Positions 26,298 to 35,297 are shown, counted from the first letter of the stretch. The stretch: 64,000 nt of DNA from Bacteriovorax stolpii (GCA_945905815.1 CAMDQH010000005.1:1-64000), one strand, 5' to 3'. Notes: generated by a model from the sequence alone, not told the origin. Program-made: numbers and translations.

Positions 26298-26647
26298 TTT
26301 TTTTATTATTTCTTATTCCTTTTTCCTCTTGGGCCACAGAGATAAAGTTGAAAGAAGGTGAGAGATCGGCAACTTTGAAACAGATGAAGAATTTCTGGAT
26401 TTCTGCTGACTGTAAAAAATGCGAAGCACAGAGCATTATGGAATCTTCCAGTCCGGAAAAGATCAAGAAGGCACTTGCTCAAGTTCCAGATGGCCGCATT
26501 GCTCCCGGAACTCGAGTCTGTAATGGATTAGGTGGGATGAGCTGGGCCCTAAAAGATGATAAAGGCAGAACCCAAAGTATCTGTGAATTTAAAGACAAGA
26601 GCTACGTCCTGACTGATGATTTGGCAGGACTCATCCCTCAAAACTAA
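26282..26647 (+). CDS. Small secreted protein coupled to the papain-like protease
   Basis: 121 residues from ATG 26282, chosen for GGAG five bases upstream and for the signal peptide (cleaved near SWA-TE). The start lies inside the protease gene (16-base overlap). The mature domain of about 100 residues has four cysteines (in CKKC, RVCNG and ICEF), probably two disulfides. The tight coupling suggests an inhibitor, chaperone or co-factor of the protease, but I recognise no inhibitor family. Its end overlaps the end of the convergent fusion gene by four bases. Confidence 0.65.
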   Translation: MARKIIFLLFLIPFSSWATEIKLKEGERSATLKQMKNFWISADCKKCEAQSIMESSSPEKIKKALAQVPDGRIAPGTRVCNGLGGMSWALKDDKGRTQSICEFKDKSYVLTDDLAGLIPQN

Positions 26648-29600
26648 TCTTTAATCGAAAACGCTTTAAATCTATTCATTCCACCACAAGGGTAAGTCCT
26701 AACACGAACTTGTTCAATAGGACGTGAATCATTGATTGCGAAGGCCACTAGTTTTCCTGCATAGATTTTTACATTCGTTTTCTGTACAAGTTTTATCCAC
26801 TCACCCTTAACCATGCCCTCGACTTCTGACTCAAGTGGATTATTATTCACAAAATAAGTAAAATCCATCACGATATTTTTGACAGGAGCAGTTTTAGCAA
26901 GCTTCACAATGACTTCTTCAAAGTGACCAGGAATCCGGCTTCTGGCCGATTCCATTCCATCAAACATGTTAATAGGTGAGAAAGGTGAAATAACGAGCAC
27001 TGCCGGAGAGTAGTGCTCATCAGTCGCCTTAAGAATGGACGCTCCTAAAGCGGTACTAGCGTTATTATATTCTTCTCCGGATTGGATCACATCCCAATTC
27101 CTCTTAATCTCAGTTTGATCTGGAGAGTATTTAATAAAGAGAGGTTTAGTTGTTTGTGGCACTTTTTCTGTATAAATAACACATTTCGCCTCAGCAGATG
27201 CCGCAAAAGTTGAGGCCATTTCAGCAGGAAGTTCCTGATAAAGTCCCAGACGAGTAAGCCCACCATCCGGGAATATGCTTACTTTTATCTTGGAAAATAT
27301 TTTTGTCTTCGAATCAAGCCTCATTCGAATCTCTGAATGCCCTTCAAGATGCGTCTTAGAAAGGAATTCTTCCCAAGTTTCACTTCCCAAAATTTGGCCT
27401 TCAAGTTTAACCACAGGAGAAAAATTTCCTGTGTGGTATTTTGTGGAAAGTAGAACATATGAAAAAGCAGAAGGTTTTGCAAGATCAGCAGTAAGAGTAT
27501 CTACACCAGAAAGATTGTGTCTTACTGTTTCCCAGCTATCCATGATTTTGCCTTGATCCCCGAAAAGCTCTGGCTCAAAAATAGGCAAGTGATCACTAAA
27601 AAGATTTTCTGCCCTTGCAAAAAGGTCATTAGAAACTTCTAGAACCTTAGCACCAACAACTTTGTTAAAAGAGGCCAGTGGGTCAATCGGTCCCTTATGA
27701 GTGATTCCTTCAGGTCTAGTAGGTAAAAAAGCATTAAAAACGAGATTCTTGTAACCTATATTGACGACCTCATCTTTGGAGAGGTTTTCTGAAGAAAAAC
27801 TTTCTTTAAATTTAGTGGTATCAACTCCCTCGATATTAAATTCCCTGAGAATAATTTGAGCAACTTCAGAATTAAACAAGACACCTTTCAAGTCAGCATT
27901 ACAAAGTACAACCAAACCTTTGCGGCGATCTGGCCCTGCGAAACAATGAAGATAGAGACATCGGAAACCGTCATTGGCCCCTTGGTGAATAGCAAATCGA
28001 TTGAGACCAGCTTCAGCAATAAAAATACCTAACCCCATTTTGCAGCTCATAAAATTCATGCAACCTTTGTCGGTACCAAAAAGCATTTGAATTGCAGTAT
28101 CATGAGAAATAGCAGAATCAGATTTTAAACTATGATAGGCATGTTCGAGGTGTACCAAGAAGGTCGCCATTGACTCTGAGGTGCCCATGGCACCAGCAGC
28201 AAAAGCAGGAAACATCTTGCGTGTGCCTTCAATCACGTTGCCCTCGTCATTAAATCCGTGAGCGTAGCTAGTATTTGGAGAATTTTGCTCAAAACTAAAT
28301 TGATTCATTCCAAGCTCGTTAAGAAATGAACGAGTGAGATTAAAAATAGAGTCGCTCTCAAGCGCCTCTAGCAAATGCTCAAGAACAAGAAAGCCTCCAC
28401 CTGAATACTGAAAAGTCTCACCGGGCGTATTGCTTACTTTAATGGGAGGGTAGGCATATTCAACGTTACCAGTAAGGAGATCCTTAACTTCGGGCATTTT
28501 TTTATTGGCCGGAACACCGTTAACATAATGCATATTTAAAGCACTATGACTCATCAAGTGCGCAACTTGGACTCGCATATCATTTAAACGGAAACTAGAT
28601 GACGTTTTAGAAAGAAGTTCATCCACCGGAGTTGAAAGAGGAATGCTTTTTTTCTTAAAATATTCAAGGGCAAAAGCACTCGCGACTGTCTTACTAAGCG
28701 ATGCCATTTCAAACCACAAATCTGCAGATCCTTTTCCAAATGATAGGTTTTGGATACGATGATCATTTATAATTGAAATTTGAGCATTGTGGATGCCATG
28801 TTTTTTAAAGGAGTTTTCCAGTTTCTCGTAAAGACCGTCCAAAGGATGGGAGTTCATTCTTTTCTTAGTAATTTCCCATAAGGCCAAGCGTGCATTCTCA
28901 ATTTCTTTAGTCTCCGAATTATTAAGTCTCTCCCTTAGGATATTGAGAATTTCTGTTCCTGACTTATCTTTGGCCGAGATTAAAAATTTCATGCCAAACT
29001 TATTTAAATAAGTTTGGCCCATTGCAATTAGTTTCGCTTTGGTTTTCTCATCTTCGCCAAATACTTTTAACTGTTCACTTGTCGCCATCTTGTCGAGAGT
29101 TTTTTTACTCTCTCCAATATCTCCATGAAATGAAGCCGCTTCAAGAATTCCAGCCTTGCTAAAATTCATGATTAAGTCTTCAACTTGCTTTAAATCAACA
29201 GCAGTGTTCTTTGAAAGTGCCTTGGCAAAAGAAAGATTTCCGCACATCTCAAAATAATAATTAAACCGTTTAACTTGTTCCTGCATTTTGAATTTTTTAG
29301 GATCAATAGCTTCAACTGAACTCCATGCGTCCAGAGAACTTCTAACCGATTCAATCGTAAAAGGTAAGAAAAGCTGAGTAGCAAATTCGACAGGATTAGG
29401 ATCAGTCATCAGTTTAACCATGAGATTAAAAGCAACCGGATACCATTTATCTGTCCGCTCATCCCATTTTACTTGGACAATCTTTTTGTCATTAGATTTA
29501 TCTTTGCGGATAAAATGCAACTCTTCGTGAGCAATTTGAAGAAATTCCTCCAAATTGAATCGGCGATGCCGAATTTCATGCCAAACTTCCCAGCGCGAAC

Positions 29601-31308
29601 GCTCAGCAGTCGCAAGGTCATCCATTACGCGCGCCGGAACACCTGCTATTTGAGTTGGAAGTGCTACGCATCCATTTCCTGATAGCCAATCAGTAATATA
29701 TTGAAGTGATTGAAAAACATTGTAGCGAATTTCATCTGGATGGTTATTAGCAATAAAATTAGATTCTTTCATATCTGCCACAATCAGAGATCGAGAGTAC
29801 ATAGGATCATTTTTATCCAGTCCATCAATATCAGGGCCATGAATGAAATCCAGTATTTCTTGGTGATGTTTTTGATCAAGGAGTGAAGTTACCAAAGTGT
29901 TAAGCTTAGAAGAGTCACCCTTCTTATGAATATTCCATGCCTCAACCAACGCAAGACCAAGTCTGACAAAATCCGGGTGAGCAACCCAAAATCCAGTGAG
30001 ATCGCGCTTAAATTGAGTCACGACATCACGAATATAACCTTTGATTGTGACTTGAAAAGAAGGACTCATGAGATCATTTGTTATGGGCAAAATACCATAC
30101 ATACCTCCAACCTTAATTCCTCCGCGAGAACCAACAACTGAGGCCAAAAGATCATGCGACGCCTTGATATATTTTATAACGATATTGGGATCAGCTTTGA
30201 CTGGAATACGGTAATTTGCGTCTTCTTTAAAGAGTCTGGCAGTTGAGGCCAGATAATCATGCCAGCCAAGTGAAGCTCCTACAAAGTATGGATAGAGCTC
30301 ATCCATTATTTCATTTGTACGGAAAATGGCACGAGGATTTTCAAGAACGATCATGACCCGTATCGTTCCTATCTTGTATTCGGGATGAATTTTATTAATC
30401 ATCTTCTCAGCGGTCTCGAGCATGATTCTTATATAGCGGGCCTCTTCTTCGTTTTCAAGTTTAGGCACATAAAAGACCATCGCTTGAGGATTGTGCCAAT
30501 TCTTAAATAAATGTAGCGCAAAATCATAAAGGTGAAGAGGAAGAGGTTTGTTTTTATAAAATAAAAAGAAAGAAGGAAGTGCTAGACCTGGGAAACGTTT
30601 AATCGGATGTGAACGTTTTTCATTAACCAGTTCATATTTTTTGCCAGCGTTTTCATCTGTGAAAGATAAATCACCATCAAGGCATTTTGTTAAATTAACT
30701 CCAGCAGAGATAAGATCTGACCTGAGCGGGGTTTTAGAATCCTCATCATCAGCACCCCATTTCGGAATATTCGTTTGAGTAGATAATAATTCTTCAACAA
30801 TTGCTGGCTCATCTTTTAGTCTTCGGTGATAAGCGTTCATGGCATTGATAGAAAGTTTTGCGTTGTCTGGTGGCCCAAAGAGAGTAACGTGATTTCCCTG
30901 AAGATAATCTGGGACAGGTGCCACGGCGTTTCCAACAGGCGCATAATAATCAGGTCTTTTTGGACCCATAACGATTCGACCTTCACCATCTTCTAAACCA
31001 AAAACTGTTTGGTAGTCTGAACTGCTGAAATCTCTTTTCCAATCGCGATTAAAAGTGGCAAGGGCCTTTGTTCTTTCATCAATGAATTTTCGATCTTTAA
31101 TTCTGCGATTGAGGACAGTATTAAGTTCTGATTCTATGGCCTCATATAAATCACAAAGAAATTTTAATGAGTCCTTGTTCTCTAAGCCGCCAGTTTCTCC
31201 CACTTGAACAAGATTTTGTACGCCATCATATGGCCGAGCTTCCTTAAGAAGGTATGCGAGAAAAGAGTCAGAAATATAATCAGAATAATAGGGGATGGTT
31301 CGTTTCAT
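26644..31308 (-). CDS. Fusion: malate synthase - OHCU decarboxylase - serine hydrolase - allantoicase
   Basis: 1554 residues, no signal peptide. (1) About 1-600: malate synthase, with Arg238 (RFPG), Glu323 (VLENPRA), Asp351 (GWHDYLAS) and Asp564 (VMDDLATAE) at the expected Arg, Mg and general-base sites. (2) About 640-818: OHCU decarboxylase (UraD), with His728 (FHGDIG), Glu745 (SEQ) and Arg817. (3) About 822-1158: class C beta-lactamase/serine hydrolase, with Ser870-Leu-Ser-Lys873, Tyr968-Ser-Gly and His1108-Gln-Gly. (4) About 1180-1554: two allantoicase repeats (IMDSWETVRHN; FPDGGLTRL and YPCGGMNRF). Known activities give OHCU to allantoin, allantoate to ureidoglycolate plus urea, and glyoxylate plus acetyl-CoA to malate. 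Domain 3 stands where allantoinase is needed; that role is inference. It starts five bases after uraH, with its ribosome-binding site in the end of uraH. Confidence 0.9.
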   Translation of the reverse strand: MKRTIPYYSDYISDSFLAYLLKEARPYDGVQNLVQVGETGGLENKDSLKFLCDLYEAIESELNTVLNRRIKDRKFIDERTKALATFNRDWKRDFSSSDYQTVFGLEDGEGRIVMGPKRPDYYAPVGNAVAPVPDYLQGNHVTLFGPPDNAKLSINAMNAYHRRLKDEPAIVEELLSTQTNIPKWGADDEDSKTPLRSDLISAGVNLTKCLDGDLSFTDENAGKKYELVNEKRSHPIKRFPGLALPSFFLFYKNKPLPLHLYDFALHLFKNWHNPQAMVFYVPKLENEEEARYIRIMLETAEKMINKIHPEYKIGTIRVMIVLENPRAIFRTNEIMDELYPYFVGASLGWHDYLASTARLFKEDANYRIPVKADPNIVIKYIKASHDLLASVVGSRGGIKVGGMYGILPITNDLMSPSFQVTIKGYIRDVVTQFKRDLTGFWVAHPDFVRLGLALVEAWNIHKKGDSSKLNTLVTSLLDQKHHQEILDFIHGPDIDGLDKNDPMYSRSLIVADMKESNFIANNHPDEIRYNVFQSLQYITDWLSGNGCVALPTQIAGVPARVMDDLATAERSRWEVWHEIRHRRFNLEEFLQIAHEELHFIRKDKSNDKKIVQVKWDERTDKWYPVAFNLMVKLMTDPNPVEFATQLFLPFTIESVRSSLDAWSSVEAIDPKKFKMQEQVKRFNYYFEMCGNLSFAKALSKNTAVDLKQVEDLIMNFSKAGILEAASFHGDIGESKKTLDKMATSEQLKVFGEDEKTKAKLIAMGQTYLNKFGMKFLISAKDKSGTEILNILRERLNNSETKEIENARLALWEITKKRMNSHPLDGLYEKLENSFKKHGIHNAQISIINDHRIQNLSFGKGSADLWFEMASLSKTVASAFALEYFKKKSIPLSTPVDELLSKTSSSFRLNDMRVQVAHLMSHSALNMHYVNGVPANKKMPEVKDLLTGNVEYAYPPIKVSNTPGETFQYSGGGFLVLEHLLEALESDSIFNLTRSFLNELGMNQFSFEQNSPNTSYAHGFNDEGNVIEGTRKMFPAFAAGAMGTSESMATFLVHLEHAYHSLKSDSAISHDTAIQMLFGTDKGCMNFMSCKMGLGIFIAEAGLNRFAIHQGANDGFRCLYLHCFAGPDRRKGLVVLCNADLKGVLFNSEVAQIILREFNIEGVDTTKFKESFSSENLSKDEVVNIGYKNLVFNAFLPTRPEGITHKGPIDPLASFNKVVGAKVLEVSNDLFARAENLFSDHLPIFEPELFGDQGKIMDSWETVRHNLSGVDTLTADLAKPSAFSYVLLSTKYHTGNFSPVVKLEGQILGSETWEEFLSKTHLEGHSEIRMRLDSKTKIFSKIKVSIFPDGGLTRLGLYQELPAEMASTFAASAEAKCVIYTEKVPQTTKPLFIKYSPDQTEIKRNWDVIQSGEEYNNASTALGASILKATDEHYSPAVLVISPFSPINMFDGMESARSRIPGHFEEVIVKLAKTAPVKNIVMDFTYFVNNNPLESEVEGMVKGEWIKLVQKTNVKIYAGKLVAFAINDSRPIEQVRVRTYPCGGMNRFKAFSIKD

Positions 31309-31313
31309 GAGAT

Positions 31314-31631
31314 CTAAGTTCCTCTGTAGGTAGAGTATCCATAAGGATTGAGAAGTAATGGAACGTGGTACTTACGATCGGTATTCTTCACCTGAAAAAC
31401 TACGGGAGAATTCATAAAGAAATGCTCTTCGTTTTTATAATAATCTTCAATCTTAAATGTCAGACGATAGACTCCCTGCTCTTTAGGACAATTAAAAACA
31501 ATTCTCCCGTCTGCATTGGTTTGATCCGTACCAATTTCTTTCCAGCTGGTATTCGTTTGCTGCTCGAGAGTAACGGTTACTCCCGTTGCTGCACAACCCT
31601 TAGTCGTGTCCAAAATATGAGTACTGATCAT
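31314..31631 (-). CDS. uraH: 5-hydroxyisourate hydrolase (transthyretin-like)
   Basis: 105 residues, the normal size of a stand-alone HIU hydrolase. The N-terminal STHILDTTKG (catalytic His5), DGRI, and the terminal YHVPLLLNPYGYSTYRGT, which differs by one residue from the family's YRGS signature, are all present. It converts 5-hydroxyisourate, the product of urate oxidation, to OHCU in the cytoplasm as a tetramer. It lies ten bases after puuD, with AGGA before its ATG, and five bases before the fusion gene that carries the next enzyme (UraD). Confidence 0.96.
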   Translation of the reverse strand: MISTHILDTTKGCAATGVTVTLEQQTNTSWKEIGTDQTNADGRIVFNCPKEQGVYRLTFKIEDYYKNEEHFFMNSPVVFQVKNTDRKYHVPLLLNPYGYSTYRGT

Positions 31632-31641
31632 TCGTGAATCC

Positions 31642-33273
31642 TTATTTGAAAATAAACGTCAATGGAGTCATGCCATTTTTAGTTACCGCGATTTCTTGTT
31701 TTTGAGTTCCATATACTTCGTGCCAAGCTTCGATAGTATATTTTCCTTCAGGAAGATTCTTGATGGTGAATTCACCTTGAGAATTAGTCACAGAAAAATA
31801 AGGGTGATCCATCACTGCGACGTAGGCACCCATCCAAGGATGGACACTGCACTTTGCTTGGAGAAAAGTTTCAGGTTTATTAAAAATCTTAGTTTCTCTC
31901 TGGCCTTTAGTCGGCATGGCCATATTGAATCTTTGATTAACGGCCGTGATCGAACGAACATTATGAAAAACAGGGTCAGAATTAATAAAAGTCACTTTTT
32001 GGCCAACTCGTGCTCCGACGACTCTTGGAGTGTACATACAGCCATGCTGATCGAGTTCGACTTCTTTCGTGGGAATATCGGTAAATGTTTTTCCCTCAAT
32101 GCCACTGATCACGCGAACTAGAACGTTTTGAAGTTTTCCATTATTCACTATGACTTCGTTTGAATACACCGGACCTTTAAAGTTTTTTGCACAAGCTGCA
32201 GGAAGGTTTAGTCTTTTTCCTTGTGGTATTTTGCCTTGAAAAAGAACTGAGCCAGTAATTGTAACCTCAGCTCCGTTTGTTACTTGCTCAATAGGGGCAG
32301 CGATAGGAGCTGGTGGAGTCTCGAGTGAATCAGATTCTACAGATACAACTGGCGCTGGATTTTCTGCGGGCTCTCGCGAGAAAATAATCACTCCGACAAT
32401 TAAAGCAATACCGATTATGGCAGCTGTCATGGAGCGCTTAGGATTTTTAAGTCTAACCACAAAATATTCGCGAATAGCAGCGCCACCCAAACTTATTACT
32501 AGAAGTATGAGCCAATTGTATTCATGCCCATAGGTCTGAGGAAAATGGTTACTAAGCATGACGAAAATAACTGGTAAGGTGAGATAGGTGTTATGTGTTG
32601 ATCTGTTTTTGGCGTTTTTACCCCAATCTTGGTTAACGGCCTCACCCTTTCTAGCTGCTTCAACCATTTTAAGCTGACGCGGGATGATCCGCATAAAAAC
32701 ATTGGCCGTCATCCATGTACCCATCATTCCACCAATGTGGATATATGCAGCTCGTCCACTCAAGGTATGGCAAAGGAAATAGGACATACCTACTAGCCAC
32801 GCGAGTGTGAGAAGGTGACCTATAATAGGTTTCGTTTTTGTAAATTCTCTTTCCCACACAAAGTCATAAAAAAACCATGAACCGATTAAAGAGAATAGGG
32901 AAATTGCGAGGGCCTGATAATAAGTGATGTTTGATACCGATGAATCCATCAACATGGTACCTTCACCTGAGTAATAGGTAAGGGCCACCAAAATGGCTCC
33001 ACTCATCCACGTCCAATACGATTCCCATTTAAACCAATGAAGATGTTCAGGGACTTTCGTTGGGCCCATGAGAAGTTTTTCAACATGATAAAAACCTCCC
33101 CCATGAAGCATCCAAAGATCTCCGACGTGCCCAGGCTGTGTCGAATTTTTATTAAACTCAAAACTGCGATCTAGCCACATGAAAAAAATGGATGTTCCAA
33201 TCCATGTCACAGCGACAGTGATGTGTAGCCAACGTACGAGTAGTAAAATCCAATCAAAAATATCTTGATTCAT
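31642..33273 (-). CDS. puuD: Membrane urate oxidase PuuD with blue-copper and carboxypeptidase-regulatory-like domains
   Basis: 543 residues. Residues 1-300 match the membrane part of urate hydroxylase PuuD: an N-terminal helix with RWLHITVAVTWIGTSIFFMW cut by conserved His, GGGFYHVEK, RAAYIHIGGMMGTWMTANV and about eight helices. A Pro-rich linker (301-328) follows. In known PuuD the next part is cytochrome c, with CxxCH. Here residues 330-490 instead form a cupredoxin-like domain with candidate copper ligands His437, Cys475, His478 and Met481 (CSVHPWM), then a carboxypeptidase-regulatory-like beta domain (about 490-543). It oxidises urate to 5-hydroxyisourate and should pass electrons through copper to the respiratory chain (inference). 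It has AGAGG before its ATG and is the first gene of the urate operon. Confidence 0.9.
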   Translation of the reverse strand: MNQDIFDWILLLVRWLHITVAVTWIGTSIFFMWLDRSFEFNKNSTQPGHVGDLWMLHGGGFYHVEKLLMGPTKVPEHLHWFKWESYWTWMSGAILVALTYYSGEGTMLMDSSVSNITYYQALAISLFSLIGSWFFYDFVWEREFTKTKPIIGHLLTLAWLVGMSYFLCHTLSGRAAYIHIGGMMGTWMTANVFMRIIPRQLKMVEAARKGEAVNQDWGKNAKNRSTHNTYLTLPVIFVMLSNHFPQTYGHEYNWLILLVISLGGAAIREYFVVRLKNPKRSMTAAIIGIALIVGVIIFSREPAENPAPVVSVESDSLETPPAPIAAPIEQVTNGAEVTITGSVLFQGKIPQGKRLNLPAACAKNFKGPVYSNEVIVNNGKLQNVLVRVISGIEGKTFTDIPTKEVELDQHGCMYTPRVVGARVGQKVTFINSDPVFHNVRSITAVNQRFNMAMPTKGQRETKIFNKPETFLQAKCSVHPWMGAYVAVMDHPYFSVTNSQGEFTIKNLPEGKYTIEAWHEVYGTQKQEIAVTKNGMTPLTFIFK

Positions 33274-33424
33274 TAGCGCCTCTTGTCCGGATCGAAAAAG
33301 TAACTCATTAAATCATTACCAGTATGATATTCCAATGTAAAAACAGGTGTTTGTGTGTCCGGTTATTATAGAATATCAGTCAGTTATACGTTCACAATGA
33401 GTCAAAAGTAGGCTAAATCTGTGT

Positions 33425-34000
33425 ATGGTTTTTAGCAAGTCCAGACTCCCCATATTTATCTTCTGTAGCTTGATAGCTCATTTGGCGATAATCGCTATTC
33501 CTATGAAGACTGAATACGACAGAGCACATTCGCCAAAAATCGGCATCATTTTTAACCGAGAAACAAAAGAAGAGGTAAAAGTTAAAGCTGATAAGGTTCC
33601 ACCAAAAGCAAAATCTAAGACCGTTGCCGAATCGGTTGTAGTAAGTGAAACAAAAAGCATTAGTTCTGAAGTTGTGCAGGAATCTGTGTCTAGTGCCGAA
33701 ATTGAAACTGCAAAAAATAAATATCTTCGACTAGTTACTCAATCAATTAATAAGATTAAGAGGTATCCTCGCAAGGCCCAAGCTCTTAACCAGGAAGGTA
33801 CAGTTCTTGTAAGTCTTAAACTTGATATTAATGGAAAAGTTTTAGATTTGAAGGTTCTAAAAGAAAGCCGTTTTGTTTCACTCACAGATGCCACAATTGA
33901 AGCTATCAAAAGTGTTGAAAAATTTCCGATTATCCCAACAGAAATGAATCTTAATGAGATTACTTTAATTATCCCAGTTGAATACGTCATTCAAATGTAG
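33425..34000 (+). CDS. TonB-like energy transducer
   Basis: 191 residues. One N-terminal membrane helix (about 8-25) with a short cytoplasmic start, a Lys/Glu/Val-rich periplasmic spacer with little proline, and a TonB C-terminal domain (about 110-191: KRYPRKAQALNQEGTVLVSLKLD region). TonB carries proton-motive energy from ExbBD to outer-membrane receptors; a receptor is encoded at 42399, but exbBD are not in the window. It is divergent from the urate operon; they share the 150-base region 33274-33424. Confidence 0.85.
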   Translation: MVFSKSRLPIFIFCSLIAHLAIIAIPMKTEYDRAHSPKIGIIFNRETKEEVKVKADKVPPKAKSKTVAESVVVSETKSISSEVVQESVSSAEIETAKNKYLRLVTQSINKIKRYPRKAQALNQEGTVLVSLKLDINGKVLDLKVLKESRFVSLTDATIEAIKSVEKFPIIPTEMNLNEITLIIPVEYVIQM

Positions 34001-34006
34001 TTGGTG

Positions 34007-34753
34007 TTAATTTTGTATGCGATTGATTTTCAGAAGCCCAAAAAACTCTGCAACGACACAAAGACTATAACCCATATCAAACTCATTCCACTTGACTGAA
34101 AACTTTGCCCGATTTGGGTATTGATGATGGTTATTTTGAAACCCTTCTCCAAATACCAATAGGGCAACAAAATGATTGTTACAAGAATCATCTTGGGTTT
34201 TAAAGTTCTTGCCGCCGTATTTGTGGGCAAGGGCATTAACCATCCAACCTTGAACAGGGTGACTCATTATACCTAAAAAATAACCCGAACCAATCCAGTA
34301 GGAAGAAAAGCTCAAACTAATGACTAGAGCTAGAAAAACATGAGCAAGATAGGGCAACCAGGACAAATTATTTCGATTAACAAACCCAATATCAAAAGGA
34401 ATGTCATCTACAACTTCACTCATTACTTTATCATTTGAAAGCAGGGCATGTTGTATTTTTAGATAGGCCTTGTATTGTCCGGCCCACACTCCCATTACAC
34501 CTAATTGGTTTGGACTATGTGGGTCGTCTTTTGTATCTGAATGCATATGGTGAAGTCTATGCATGCACGCCCAGATTTTTGGATCAAGGCCCGTAAACCA
34601 TGCTCCAGTGAGGCCAATCCATTTCATCATTCTGGGGCCCAGCAGAATTGATTTATGAGTAAGGCCTCGGTGGTAAAGAACGCTGATATAAAACATGTTC
34701 GCCACGTAGCCAAATAAAAAGAATATGAAAGTTGCAAACAAGGTATTATTCAT
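34007..34753 (-). CDS. Membrane fatty-acid desaturase
   Basis: 248 residues. The three histidine boxes of acyl-CoA/acyl-lipid delta-9-type desaturases are present: HRGLTH (28-33), HRLHHMH (65-71) and, near the C-terminus, NNHHQYPN. These bind the di-iron centre that inserts a double bond into acyl chains in the membrane. The length is short but complete. It is the last gene of a seven-gene minus-strand operon and overlaps the preceding chalcone-isomerase-like gene by eight bases, so its substrate is probably the lipid made or modified by the CFA-like enzymes upstream. Confidence 0.9.
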   Translation of the reverse strand: MNNTLFATFIFFLFGYVANMFYISVLYHRGLTHKSILLGPRMMKWIGLTGAWFTGLDPKIWACMHRLHHMHSDTKDDPHSPNQLGVMGVWAGQYKAYLKIQHALLSNDKVMSEVVDDIPFDIGFVNRNNLSWLPYLAHVFLALVISLSFSSYWIGSGYFLGIMSHPVQGWMVNALAHKYGGKNFKTQDDSCNNHFVALLVFGEGFQNNHHQYPNRAKFSVKWNEFDMGYSLCVVAEFFGLLKINRIQN

Positions 34754-35297
34754 TCTTTAAGATCTCTTCTTGTAAATGTTTCGTAGGAGGGTTCTTCCCA
34801 AACCAAATAGAAAGAAAGCTTTTCTGGAATTCCTTGCCCTGAATCTCGCCTTTAAGTTCTCCATTCTCATAAACCTTTGTTGCGTCTTCAGTTAATGAAA
34901 AGCTCTGTCTACGATCACCCTTGATTTCTCCAAAAAACTTTTTAATATCCATAATATGATCCTTCAGATTTGGGTATTGGTACTGAGCACTTTCTTCAAA
35001 TTGAAAGTCCCAAGCTTTATCGACATCTTCATTGTCGAATGCCCGAAGATAGGTCATTTCAAAGCATAGGGGACGTTGATCTAATTCACTACCTGTTCCA
35101 GTTTTAATTTTTTGAGGTGCATAGATAGCAAGCACGAAAATCCTAACTTTTAAAAAAGTCGCAGTTCTAACTCCTGCACCGCTGATAGGAATATCTTTTC
35201 CTTCACACTTCAAAGTAGGAGCTATTTTAACGCCCTCTACTTCCCGAGCGTGTACAGTAAGAGACAAAAAAAGGAGACTTAAAACGAGGGTTTTCAT
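34746..35297 (-). CDS. Secreted chalcone isomerase-like protein
   Basis: 183 residues from ATG 35297, which overlaps the stop of the methyltransferase gene (ATGA) and gives a signal peptide cleaved near VHA-RE. The mature part (GKDIPISGAGVRTATFLKVRIFVLAIYAP split at the core) resembles the chalcone isomerase-like domain of bacterial periplasmic proteins, thought to bind fatty acids or lipids rather than flavonoids. In the lipid operon it may carry or present acyl chains in the periplasm (inference). A longer upstream start would run into the previous gene and lose the signal peptide. Confidence 0.8.
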   Translation of the reverse strand: MKTLVLSLLFLSLTVHAREVEGVKIAPTLKCEGKDIPISGAGVRTATFLKVRIFVLAIYAPQKIKTGTGSELDQRPLCFEMTYLRAFDNEDVDKAWDFQFEESAQYQYPNLKDHIMDIKKFFGEIKGDRRQSFSLTEDATKVYENGELKGEIQGKEFQKSFLSIWFGKNPPTKHLQEEILKNE

